Source: CAZWAP01 sp964632005
GTDB lineage: Bacteria > Planctomycetota > Phycisphaerae > Sedimentisphaerales > Anaerobacaceae
Reading direction: 5' to 3'
DNA length: 11,429 nt
Assembly (NCBI GenBank): GCA_964632005.1
Contig: CAZWAP010000064.1
Location: 1 to 11,429 of the forward strand
In this document: in pieces, positions 1 to 5,929 of the stretch
Numbering within the stretch: position 1 is the stretch's first letter
Layout of the letters: each line of letters begins with the position of its first letter
Program-made: the position numbers and the translations under genes
The notes under the pieces: model-generated
The model's input: the letters and a program-made list of their open reading frames with translations, nothing else
Told to the model about the DNA's origin: nothing
Databases searched by the model: none

Positions 1-494
1 TGTGGGTTACGCCCAGGGGCGGTATATATTTCACCGATCCGCGCTACGGCAAAAGAGACGGAATGGAGCAAGACGGCGAACACGTCTACTACATCACGCC
101 CGAACGGACCAAGGTCATCAAGGTGATCGACGAGATGGTCAGGCCCAACGGATTAATTGGCACCCCGGATGGCAAACGCCTCTACGTGGCCGACCACGGA
201 GCGGACAGGACATATTCCTACCGAATAAAGAAAGACGGTTCCCTTGCGAGGAAAAAGTTGTTTGTCGCGAAAGGCTCCGACGGGATGACCATAGATGACC
301 GGGGCAATGTGTACCTGACCGACCCGAAGGGCAAGGCGGTACTGGTCTATGATCCCAAGGGCGAACTGATCGAGACCATCAAGGTCCCCGAGGGGCCGGC
401 CAACGTCACGTTCGGTGGCAAGGATAAGCAGACACTCTTTATCACCGCTCGGACATCCCTGTATGCGATAAGAATGCGCGTAAAAGGTACGTAG
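1..494 (+). CDS. SMP-30/gluconolactonase/LRE family protein, 3' end only
   Basis: This is the C-terminal 163 residues of a six-bladed beta-propeller of the SMP-30/gluconolactonase family. These enzymes usually hydrolyse sugar lactones using one divalent metal. The reading frame is already open at base 3 and the start lies left of the window. Family landmarks are clear: GGIYFTDPRYG at the left edge, RPNGL (the Asn that normally binds metal), GSDGMTIDDRGNVYLTD (the conserved Asp of the active site) and the typical end EGPANVTFGGKD...LFITARTSLY. The first metal-ligand Glu would lie upstream, so catalytic completeness cannot be judged. A secreted form is common in some phyla, but the N-terminus is not visible. 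The gene ends with TAG 154 bases before hypC, and a separate promoter lies in between, so it is probably not part of the hyp operon. The family is secure; the substrate is unknown. Confidence 0.9.
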   Translation, partial: WVTPRGGIYFTDPRYGKRDGMEQDGEHVYYITPERTKVIKVIDEMVRPNGLIGTPDGKRLYVADHGADRTYSYRIKKDGSLARKKLFVAKGSDGMTIDDRGNVYLTDPKGKAVLVYDPKGELIETIKVPEGPANVTFGGKDKQTLFITARTSLYAIRMRVKGT

Positions 495-522
495 CTGACA
501 ACAAAACCTCCCGCGGCATAAG

Positions 523-558
523 ACGGCACGGTCAAGGCAAGATTGACCCATCTGCCGT
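523..558. repeat. Nested inverted repeat between the gluconolactonase gene and hypC
   Basis: ACGGCA (523-528) pairs with TGCCGT (553-558), and inside it GGTCAA (530-535) pairs with TTGACC (543-548) around a 7-base loop. The inner right arm is exactly the proposed -35 hexamer of the hyp promoter. As RNA it could be a weak terminator for the upstream gene (no T tract follows). As DNA it could be an operator whose occupation would block the -35. The sequence alone does not decide between these. Confidence 0.4.
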
Positions 559-571
559 GGCACGATACAAT
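543..571 (+). promoter_or_regulatory. Predicted sigma70-type promoter of the hyp operon
   Basis: TTGACC (543-548) and TACAAT (566-571) are separated by exactly 17 bases. Each hexamer matches the bacterial consensus at five of six positions. Transcription would begin near 578 and give a leader of about 70 bases before hypC. It is the best promoter-like sequence upstream of the five hyp genes and is absent from their overlapping junctions, which fits one transcript for hypCDEAB. Confidence 0.6.
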
Positions 572-587
572 GGCGGGCGTGCCGGTT

Positions 588-608
588 CTCCACGATACGG
601 ACGTGGAG
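588..608 (+). other. Hairpin in the hypC 5' leader
   Basis: CTCCACG (588-594) and CGTGGAG (602-608) form a perfect 7-bp stem with a 7-base loop, about 40 bases before the hypC start. No T run follows, so it is not an obvious terminator. It could stabilise the 5' end of the transcript or be a protein-binding palindrome. Confidence 0.35.
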
Positions 609-648
609 CGCCCCGGACCTGGAAATTACAAGAGACGGACGACGAGTT

Positions 649-891
649 ATGTGCCTGGCAATACCAGCAAGGATAGTCGAACTGGACAAAGACCTCGCGG
701 TCGTCGAGGCGATGGGCAATAAATGGAAGGCGAAGACCACGCTGCTACCGGAAGCAAAGATAGGCAATCTAGTGCTCATCCACGCGGGCTTTGCGATATC
801 ACTTGTCGATGAAGAAGAGGCCAAGAGGACCTGGCAGCTTATCGCCGAGATCGCGGAATTTGACGAGACCCCAAACAAGCTCTCGGGATAA
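649..891 (+). CDS. hypC: Hydrogenase maturation factor HypC
   Basis: HypC is the small chaperone that, with HypD, carries the iron bearing CO and CN ligands and delivers it to the large subunit of [NiFe] hydrogenase in the cytoplasm. The 80-residue product starts MCLAIPARI: the Cys at position 2 is the invariant iron/HypD-contacting residue and must be exposed after Met removal, which fixes the ATG start at 649. Length is normal for HypC/HupF. The middle (GNLVLIHAGFAISLVDEEEA) is the OB-fold signature of the family. The upstream Shine-Dalgarno is poor. The gene is first in the order hypC-hypD-hypE-hypA-hypB and is followed after 34 bases by hypD. Confidence 0.96.
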   Translation: MCLAIPARIVELDKDLAVVEAMGNKWKAKTTLLPEAKIGNLVLIHAGFAISLVDEEEAKRTWQLIAEIAEFDETPNKLSG

Positions 892-925
892 ATGGCCGTA
901 GCAACATTCAAACGGATACGGAACG

Positions 926-2005
926 GTGCTTGAGACGATTGACAAGGCGCAAAGGCTTATGGAGGCTGCCTGCCAGCGACTGGGGCGGCGGATCAACGTG
1001 ATGGAGGTCTGCGGCACCCACACGGTCTCGATCTTTCGGAGCGGCATCAAGTCCATTCTGCCGGCCGATCTCAAGCTGCTCTCGGGGCCGGGCTGCCCGG
1101 TCTGCGTGACCGACCAGGGCTACATCGATACGGTCCTGCAATTGGCAGACCGCGACGATTGTCTGATCGCGACCTATGGAGATATGATTCGCGTACCCGG
1201 CAAAGGCGGCTCACTCGAAACCAAGCCCAAGGCGAACGTGAGGGTCGTTCTCAGCAGTGAGGACGCCCTTCAGTTAGCAAGAGACACCCCCCATAAGAAA
1301 GTCATATTTGTCGCGGTAGGCTTCGAGACCACCGCCCCGGCCACTGCCGTGGCAGTCAAGGAAGCTGCCGAACAGGACCTCGACAATTTCATGGTCCTCT
1401 GCGGACACAAGCTCGTTGTCCCCGCGATGAGGGCGCTGCTCTCGGCCAAGAACAACAACATAGATGCGTTTCTCTGTCCCGGGCACGTAAGCGCGGTTAC
1501 CGGCTACGGTATATTCGCCGAGATAGTCGAAGACTTCGGTCGGCCATGCGTGGTGGCAGGTTTCGAGCCCGGCCAGATAATGGAGGGTCTCGGTGAGATC
1601 TGCCGCCAGCTCTCAGAGGGCAAGCCCGAGTTGAAGTCGGTCTATACTGCCGTGGTTACCGAGGGGGGCAATACGGCAGCAAAAAAAATCCTCTCCGAGT
1701 GCTTCGAAACAGCGGACGGCAACTGGCGAGGGCTCGGCATGATAGAACGGAGCACTCTCAAGCTGAACGAAAAGTACCGCCGCTTCGACGCGCTGGATAG
1801 ATTCGGCATTTCGGAACAACCGGCGGAAGAAACACCGAGCTGCCGATGTGGCGAGGTGCTCTGCGGCCTGGTAGAGCCGCCCCAATGCACGCTCTTTGCA
1901 AAAAGTTGTACACCTGAAAAACCCGTCGGCGCCTGTATGGTCAGCTCGGAGGGGGCCTGCGCAGCCTGGTTCAAGTATGCACCTAAAAAAGCAGCCGAAC
2001 AATGA
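926..2005 (+). CDS. hypD: Hydrogenase maturation protein HypD (Fe-S scaffold)
   Basis: HypD is the iron-sulfur scaffold on which, in complex with HypC and using cyanide from HypE, the Fe(CN)2CO unit is built. The 359-residue length is normal. Visible motifs are CGTHT (29-33), GPGCPVC (54-60, the redox-active Cys pair), FETTAP (133-138), GHKLVVPAMRALL (160-172), CPGHVSAVTGYG (184-195) and the C-terminal cysteines C321, C328, C337 and C345, with the C-x6-C-x8-C-x7-C spacing that binds the [4Fe-4S] cluster. The start codon is GTG at 926; an in-frame TAG at 899 leaves no better upstream start. Its ribosome site is weak, so translation may depend on hypC 34 bases upstream. The stop codon overlaps the start of hypE in ATGA. 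Confidence 0.97.
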   Translation: MLETIDKAQRLMEAACQRLGRRINVMEVCGTHTVSIFRSGIKSILPADLKLLSGPGCPVCVTDQGYIDTVLQLADRDDCLIATYGDMIRVPGKGGSLETKPKANVRVVLSSEDALQLARDTPHKKVIFVAVGFETTAPATAVAVKEAAEQDLDNFMVLCGHKLVVPAMRALLSAKNNNIDAFLCPGHVSAVTGYGIFAEIVEDFGRPCVVAGFEPGQIMEGLGEICRQLSEGKPELKSVYTAVVTEGGNTAAKKILSECFETADGNWRGLGMIERSTLKLNEKYRRFDALDRFGISEQPAEETPSCRCGEVLCGLVEPPQCTLFAKSCTPEKPVGACMVSSEGACAAWFKYAPKKAAEQ

Positions 2006-3024
2006 CTGACAACCAACTCGGTACAATCCTGCTTGCCCACGGCGGTGGAGGCCAACTGACCGACAGCCTTATCCGCCGAGACATCCTGCCGAGGCTCAAG
2101 AACGACGCGCTCGCGGAGCTGGCGGACTCCGCGAGGCTCGACCTTTCTTCTGACAAGATATGCCTGACTACCGACAGCTACGTGGTCAAACCGCTATTCT
2201 TCAATGGCGGTGACATCGGCAAGCTCGCTGTCTGCGGCACAGTAAATGACCTGGCCGTCGCGGGCTCAAGGCCGCTGGCGCTGACGTTGTCCCTGATTAT
2301 CGAAGAGGGTCTCGAACTTGGATTGTTCAGGAGGGTGCTGGATAGTATAGGCCGTGCAGCCAGAGAAAACAACGTCAGCATCGTCGCAGGGGATACAAAA
2401 ACCGTCGAAACAGGTGCAGCCGACAAGCTCTTCATCAACACCGCTGGAATCGGCATACGACTACCCCGGACTGAGCTCGGCTACGCCGGGATCGCGCCCG
2501 GCGACAGGATAATAATCAACGGCACCATCGGCGATCACGGGATGACGATTATGTCCCAGCGAGAAGGCATAAGATTCGAATCGCAACTGCGGAGCGACTG
2601 CGCGGGCCTGGCTGGGCTGACCTGCAAGCTCCTTGAAGAGCCGGGCGGCATACGATTCATGCGAGACCCCACTCGGGGCGGACTGGCCGCTACCCTCAAC
2701 GAAATCGCCCAGGCCACGGGACTGAGCATCGAGATCAACGAGGCCGAGATTCCCGTAAATCCGACCACCCAGGCTGCGGCCGATATGCTCGGCCTCGACG
2801 TACTCACAATCGCCAACGAGGGCAAGCTCGTAGCGGTTGTCGCCCGGGAATCCGCCGGCCGGGTCCTGGAGATCTGCAGAGGACATCCCCTCGGCAAGGA
2901 AGCAGCCGTAATCGGGCAGGTCGTCGAAACCAGGGATATACCCGTGGTTGAATTGATTACCCGGATCGGCGGGAGAAGGATCGTACAGATGCCGTATGGC
3001 AGAGAACTGCCGAGGATATGCTGA
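2002..3024 (+). CDS. hypE: Hydrogenase maturation protein HypE
   Basis: HypE takes a carbamoyl group from HypF on its C-terminal cysteine and, using ATP, dehydrates it to a thiocyanate that becomes the CN ligand of the hydrogenase iron. The 340-residue protein has the PurM/AIRS-like ATP-binding fold: HGGGG (13-17), TDSYVV (57-62), GTVNDLA (79-85), VAGDTK (128-133) and RDPTRGGLA (221-229). It ends PYGRELPRIC, so the essential terminal Cys is present at position 340. The start ATG overlaps the hypD stop by 4 bases and the stop overlaps the hypA start by one base, which implies translational coupling. Its partner HypF is needed for function but is not encoded in this window. Confidence 0.97.
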   Translation: MTDNQLGTILLAHGGGGQLTDSLIRRDILPRLKNDALAELADSARLDLSSDKICLTTDSYVVKPLFFNGGDIGKLAVCGTVNDLAVAGSRPLALTLSLIIEEGLELGLFRRVLDSIGRAARENNVSIVAGDTKTVETGAADKLFINTAGIGIRLPRTELGYAGIAPGDRIIINGTIGDHGMTIMSQREGIRFESQLRSDCAGLAGLTCKLLEEPGGIRFMRDPTRGGLAATLNEIAQATGLSIEINEAEIPVNPTTQAAADMLGLDVLTIANEGKLVAVVARESAGRVLEICRGHPLGKEAAVIGQVVETRDIPVVELITRIGGRRIVQMPYGRELPRIC

Positions 3025-3371
3025 TGCACGAGGCAATGTTAGCTGAGAACTTGCTGGCGGCAATATCACAGGAGGCCGAAAAGCACAATGCCAGGCCCGT
3101 CTATGCGAGGATTAGCTGTGGCAAGCTCTCCGGCGTCAATGATGAAGCGCTCAGCTTCGCCTTCGAGGCGATCGCAAAGGGTACACCTTGCGAGGGGATC
3201 GAGCTGGGAATAGAGCATAAGCCCCTGCAGGCAAAATGCGTGGACTGCAACCGCACCTTTAACGTCGAACTCGACGAGCCCAAATGCCCCAGGTGTAACA
3301 GCGACAACTTCCGGCTGCTGCCTGATGCTGGACTGCTGCTGGAAGAGATCGAATTCCAAATAGATCGATGA
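3024..3371 (+). CDS. hypA: Nickel-insertion protein HypA
   Basis: HypA is the zinc-containing metallochaperone that works with HypB to deliver nickel to the hydrogenase large subunit. I place the start at 3024, giving MHEAML...: the conserved Met1-His2-Glu3 N-terminus binds nickel and must be at the very end of the chain. The alternative ATG at 3018 would add Met-Leu and bury the site. With this start the product has 115 residues, the usual size. The zinc site is C72-x2-C75 and C88-x2-C91. The start overlaps the hypE stop (TGATG), and the end overlaps the hypB start in ATGA. Family and role are secure; HybF-type paralogues cannot be excluded, but the operon favours HypA. Confidence 0.96.
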   Translation: MHEAMLAENLLAAISQEAEKHNARPVYARISCGKLSGVNDEALSFAFEAIAKGTPCEGIELGIEHKPLQAKCVDCNRTFNVELDEPKCPRCNSDNFRLLPDAGLLLEEIEFQIDR

Positions 3372-4033
3372 GTGTGAAAAAGGTCAAGATCAGCAAAAAA
3401 ATACTCGGCGAAAACGAGAAGTACGCCTTTGAGAACGTCCTGTTTCTTGCGGAACGAAAGAAACTGTGCCTCAATATGATCTCTTCGCCGGGCTCCGGCA
3501 AGACGACGGTCCTCGCAAGAACCATCACCGACCTCCGGGACAAGCTACGGATCGGGGTAATCGAAGGTGACATTCAGACCGATATCGACGCCCGGACAAT
3601 CAGCCGAACCAAGGCCCCCGTAGTCCAGATCAACACCGAGGGAGCTTGCCACCTTACCGCCGCCCAGATAAAGGCCGCCCTCCAGGAACTGCCCATCGGC
3701 AGGCTCGATGTGATTTTCGTCGAAAACGTCGGCAATCTGGTTTGCCCTTCGGATTTCGACCTCGGGGAAAACGGCAAAGTGGTTGTCCTCTCGGTCGCGG
3801 AGGGGCACGACAAGCCAGCCAAGTATCCCGCGATCTTCGCAAAAGCAAAGGCCTTGCTGATCAACAAGATTGACCTTCTCGAGGGCGCCCTTGTGGACTT
3901 CGACATCGACCGCGCAAAGCACGACGCATCCAGGCTCAACAAGGATCTGCAAATCTTCCCCATCTCGGCCAAGACGGGCAAGGGAATGCACGCCTGGTAT
4001 GACTGGCTGACAGGCGCGGTCGCAAGCCTCTGA
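3368..4033 (+). CDS. hypB: Hydrogenase nickel-incorporation GTPase HypB
   Basis: HypB is the SIMIBI-class GTPase that with HypA inserts nickel into [NiFe] hydrogenase. The 221-residue protein has the P-loop SSPGSGKTT (39-47), switch sequence EGDIQTDIDA (66-75), the dimer-interface metal motif ACHL (93-96) with C126 in ENVGNLVCP (119-127), and the guanine-specificity motif NKID (166-169). It starts directly with the lysine-rich helix before the G domain. Neither the N-terminal CxxCGC nickel site nor the histidine-rich stretch found in some HypB proteins is present, so nickel storage is unlikely and HypA or another carrier would supply the metal. It is the last gene of the hyp operon and ends 43 bases from the convergent nadD stop. 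Confidence 0.97.
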   Translation: MSVKKVKISKKILGENEKYAFENVLFLAERKKLCLNMISSPGSGKTTVLARTITDLRDKLRIGVIEGDIQTDIDARTISRTKAPVVQINTEGACHLTAAQIKAALQELPIGRLDVIFVENVGNLVCPSDFDLGENGKVVVLSVAEGHDKPAKYPAIFAKAKALLINKIDLLEGALVDFDIDRAKHDASRLNKDLQIFPISAKTGKGMHAWYDWLTGAVASL

Positions 4034-4076
4034 AAAACCCCGATCCTGTCGTCCTCCGCGCGAACGCCGGAACCGC

Positions 4077-4703
4077 TCATGCTGTCGAGTAGAGTCCGTG
4101 CGTGCGAATGTACTCAGCCACCGACTTGTGCAGCATACCGCTGACATCGTCGCCCGCGGCCAGCCTCTGCCGTATCTCGGTGCTACTGACCGGCACCAAC
4201 GAGGTCTTTATGACGTTGCGCTGCAGCTTTTCAATGCGTTTAGTACCCCAGATTCCCTCGAACTGCGTAAAGTCCGGCCTTGCGCAGCCCGCCCTGTACA
4301 TCGTGCATACATTGCACGAGTCGATAAGCTCGTCGATCCTATACCAGTACTGCAGGTCCCGGACGCTGTCGGCCCCGATAAGCCAGTAGATCGATACTGC
4401 CTCGGCGTACACCTGCTGGAAATGCCGTACTGTCTCCAACGTGTAACTCGGCGCAGGCTTGCGGAGCTCGTAATCGCTAACCTCAAATCTTGCGTCAGCC
4501 GCTATTGCAAGTGATATCATAGCCAGTCGGTCCGTGTCATTGGCCTGCGGCAGAAAACCCTTCAGCGGCGAACGCTTCGCCGGAACGAACACAACTTTCT
4601 CTGCACCGATGTGCTCGCGTGCCTCGCCCGCTACCGTTGTGTGGCCTACGTGAACCGGATCAAACGTGCCTCCGAACAGTGCTATCTTTCTCTCTGCTGC
4701 CAA
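4077..4703 (-). CDS. nadD: Nicotinate-nucleotide adenylyltransferase
   Basis: NadD joins nicotinate mononucleotide to AMP from ATP to make deamido-NAD, a required step of NAD synthesis. The 208-residue product has the nucleotidyltransferase signature FGGTFDPVHVGH (10-21, with both histidines), the downstream PAKRSPLK, the loop WLIGADS (107-113) and the C-terminal SSTEIRQRL (173-181), all typical of NadD rather than CoaD. The start is TTG at 4703: a stop codon lies two codons upstream, and the nucleotide-binding motif begins only nine residues in, so no later Met could serve. I see no strong ribosome site. It is transcribed towards hypB and appears monocistronic within the window. A promoter could not be assigned with confidence. 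Confidence 0.95.
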   Translation of the reverse strand: MAAERKIALFGGTFDPVHVGHTTVAGEAREHIGAEKVVFVPAKRSPLKGFLPQANDTDRLAMISLAIAADARFEVSDYELRKPAPSYTLETVRHFQQVYAEAVSIYWLIGADSVRDLQYWYRIDELIDSCNVCTMYRAGCARPDFTQFEGIWGTKRIEKLQRNVIKTSLVPVSSTEIRQRLAAGDDVSGMLHKSVAEYIRTHGLYSTA

Positions 4704-5218
4704 AACCTAACAGGAAAATTGTGTGTTTTGCAAAATTTTTTTCACCGGGCAAATCCCGAAGGGCTAACACTTCACAGCCCGGCTGATAGCAACGACGTCT
4801 ATGTATAAAGGTCGCCTCCCCAAGATAGTCGATACTAAAACACAAACCAATAACAAACAGAGTGACATCGCCAGAAACGCCGTTCTGCGCGAAAAAAAGC
4901 AATAGAATGACGCTCTAAGTGCCGTAAATTGTATCGGATAGGCCCTACGAAAACAAATTACTTTTCGCTGCGCCCAAGAAAAGCTCGCCGAAAAGTCAAG
5001 CGCGTCACCCAGTCTTTCAACGCTTCAACGAGCAAAGCCTCCACCAACACGGAAGGGCCGAGCGCCGAAAATTTTTGTCAAGTATTATTAAAGGGCTGGA
5101 CGATAAGAATTATGCGCAAAATTATAAGATTTTTTTGTTTAACTGATGGTACAGAGTTCTTAAATGTTGATAACCGTCGTGATTCTCAAGAAACGTTAAG
5201 AGGATTCGTTCAGCCAAA
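4704..5218. other. Long spacer between nadD and the poly-lysine gene, no credible gene
   Basis: No reading frame here looks like a protein; the longest (4929-5228, +) has no ribosome site and no recognisable composition. Base composition becomes AT-rich from about 5070 to 5200, unlike the flanking genes, as expected for a promoter region of the gene at 5235. TTGTCA (5075-5080) and TATAAG (5123-5128) are the best isolated hexamers, but no pair has proper spacing. Inverted repeats CCGGGC (4745-4750)/GCCCGG (4777-4782) and CTTTTCG (4961-4967)/CGAAAAG (4989-4995) are present, with no T tract after either. Confidence 0.6.
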
Positions 5219-5227
5219 AAGGAGGTG
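5219..5227 (+). promoter_or_regulatory. Perfect Shine-Dalgarno of the poly-lysine gene
   Basis: AAGGAGGTG matches all nine bases of the usual anti-Shine-Dalgarno at the 16S rRNA 3' end and sits seven bases before the ATG at 5235. It is by far the strongest ribosome site in the window; the hyp genes, nadD and lysA have weak ones. This is the main reason to accept the very short, low-complexity reading frame that follows as a real gene. Confidence 0.85.
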
Positions 5228-5234
5228 AAAACCT

Positions 5235-5354
5235 ATGGCGAAGAAGAAAGCAAAGAAGAAGACGACGAAGAAGACGACGAAGAAGAAAACCAAAAAGAAA
5301 ACCAAAAAGAAAACTAAGAAGAAAGCCAAGAAGAAAACGAAAAAGAAAAAATAG
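5235..5354 (+). CDS. 39-residue poly-lysine protein (histone-like or leader peptide)
   Basis: ATG at 5235, TAG at 5352-5354. The peptide is MAKKKAKKKTTKKTTKKK followed by repeats of the unit TKKK (one unit has Ala in place of Thr): 27 Lys, 8 Thr, 3 Ala and one Met, with no acidic, aromatic or other residues. The DNA is a degenerate 12-base repeat using both Lys codons (AAG and AAA). Two readings are possible. First, it resembles the lysine/alanine/threonine tails of bacterial histone H1-like proteins, which bind DNA or RNA by charge; it would be an extreme, tail-only version. Second, it lies upstream of lysA and is followed by foldable RNA and a terminator-like hairpin, as a regulatory leader peptide might be. 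The perfect ribosome site argues for strong translation. No database family can be assigned from sequence alone. It is too short and repetitive for most gene finders. Confidence 0.75.
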   Translation: MAKKKAKKKTTKKTTKKKTKKKTKKKTKKKAKKKTKKKK

Positions 5355-5469
5355 CGTAACATCTTGATCGAAAGCCTGCTTGTGGTAGTGGTGTGAGTTT
5401 CAGCAGGCTGCCGGGTAGAACCGGCTGATTATGCCGCACCCGGAGATCCGACGATGCGGCAGGTTACGC
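5354..5469 (+). ncRNA. Possible structured RNA, four-way junction after the poly-lysine gene
   Basis: Four mutually compatible helices fit in about 116 bases: closing helix GCGTAAC (5354-5360)/GTTACGC (5463-5469), 7 bp; AGCCTGCT (5373-5380)/AGCAGGCT (5402-5409), 8 bp with a 21-base loop; GCCGG (5410-5414)/CCGGC (5421-5425), stacked directly on the previous helix; and TGCCGCA (5432-5438)/TGCGGCA (5455-5461), 7 bp. A strong hairpin follows two bases later. It could be a 3' UTR structure, a small RNA or a cis-regulator. It does not show the conserved cores of 5S rRNA, SRP RNA, TPP or lysine riboswitches. No comparative support is available, and single helices of this size can arise by chance. 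Confidence 0.4.
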
Positions 5470-5470
5470 A

Positions 5471-5515
5471 AGAAACAGAAGGCTTTGTCGGTAGACAAAG
5501 CCTTCTGCTGTTTCT
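5471..5515 (+). terminator. Strong terminator-like hairpin
   Basis: CAGAAGGCTTTGTC (5476-5489) and GACAAAGCCTTCTG (5494-5507) form a perfect 14-bp stem with a GGTA loop. The stem continues below a small bulge through AGAAAC (5471-5476) and GTTTCT (5510-5515). It is the strongest hairpin in the window. The 3' side is only modestly T-rich, so it may be an imperfect intrinsic terminator or an mRNA-stabilising structure. It most simply ends the transcript of the poly-lysine gene, about 415 bases before lysA. Confidence 0.7.
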
Positions 5516-5838
5516 GCGACGGTCGGGCTGTCCTGGACCGGGCAGCTGCAGTGCCTCCAGCTGGAAAAATACCCCCGTAAACGCCCCCAGACGAGCACAG
5601 ACTGTCCTTGTAGGTTAAGAGGGCCTCACACCCCCGGTAGAGGGACCGGCGGCAAGGGCCCCTGCCGGCCGGTCCTATCGAACACGGATCGGCTTTGCCA
5701 GCCTCGTTGCCTGTATGCCGACAGGCAGCTGCATCGTTGCACGACTCGTGGAAACCAACCTATGAGCGCCCCTGGACTCTGACCGCTAAAATCCACCTGC
5801 AATGCCAACATTTACCGCCACAGGGCGCGATTGTCGTG
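5516..5838. other. Non-coding spacer upstream of lysA with two hairpins
   Basis: No reading frame here has a ribosome site or protein-like composition. Two foldable elements stand out. One pairs GGACCGG (5643-5649) with CCGGTCC (5669-5675) and continues with CGGCA (5650-5654)/TGCCG (5663-5667). The other pairs TGCCTGT (5708-5714) with ACAGGCA (5721-5727) around a six-base loop. Neither is followed by a T tract. Their function is unknown. Confidence 0.5.
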
Positions 5839-5866
5839 TTGCAATCCCCCTGCAAATCCATATACT
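5839..5866 (+). promoter_or_regulatory. Predicted lysA promoter
   Basis: TTGCAA (5839-5844) and TATACT (5861-5866) are spaced by 16 bases. TATACT differs from the consensus -10 at one position; TTGCAA matches the -35 at four. The same two hexamers with the same spacing precede accB on the other strand, which supports both. Transcription would start near 5873, giving a leader of about 55-60 bases. The inverted repeat TGCAATCC (5840-5847)/GGATTGCA (5870-5877) overlaps the -35 and lies just beyond the -10, with arm centres 30 bp apart, as a regulator operator might be placed. Confidence 0.5.
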
Positions 5867-5929
5867 ACTGGATTGCATCCGGCCCGATTCGTACTGTCTG
5901 GGCGGTTTTCTTGAGGCCAGAGCGGCAGG

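Noticed and set aside
3018..3023. HypA start at the first ATG (3018)
   Set aside because: It would place Met-Leu before the MHE nickel-binding N-terminus; the ATG at 3024, overlapping the hypE stop, fits the family.
4929..5228. 99-codon plus-strand reading frame before the poly-lysine gene
   Set aside because: No ribosome site, crosses a base-composition boundary, no recognisable domain, and overlaps the probable promoter and SD region of the real small gene.
5289..5354. Programmed frameshift on the A-rich Lys codons
   Set aside because: No heptamer of the type A AAA AAG is in the correct phase, and a -1 shift near the end would add only a few residues before a stop.
5354..5469. Integron attC-like ends (GCGTAAC ... 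GTTACGC) after the poly-lysine ORF
   Set aside because: The outer heptamers differ by one base from the RYYYAAC/GTTRRRY consensus, and the interior does not fold as one long hairpin with paired 2L/2R boxes; it branches instead. No integrase or second site is visible.
5354..5469. 5S rRNA suggested by length and closing helix
   Set aside because: The length (about 116) fits, but the conserved 5S loop sequences (for example the CCGAAC and GGUAGU contexts in correct positions) are missing.
5354..5515. Lysine riboswitch before lysA, or TPP riboswitch (GCTGATTATGCC resembles part of a TPP core)
   Set aside because: The conserved L-box core sequences and the CUGAGA of TPP riboswitches are absent, and lysA begins more than 400 bases downstream.
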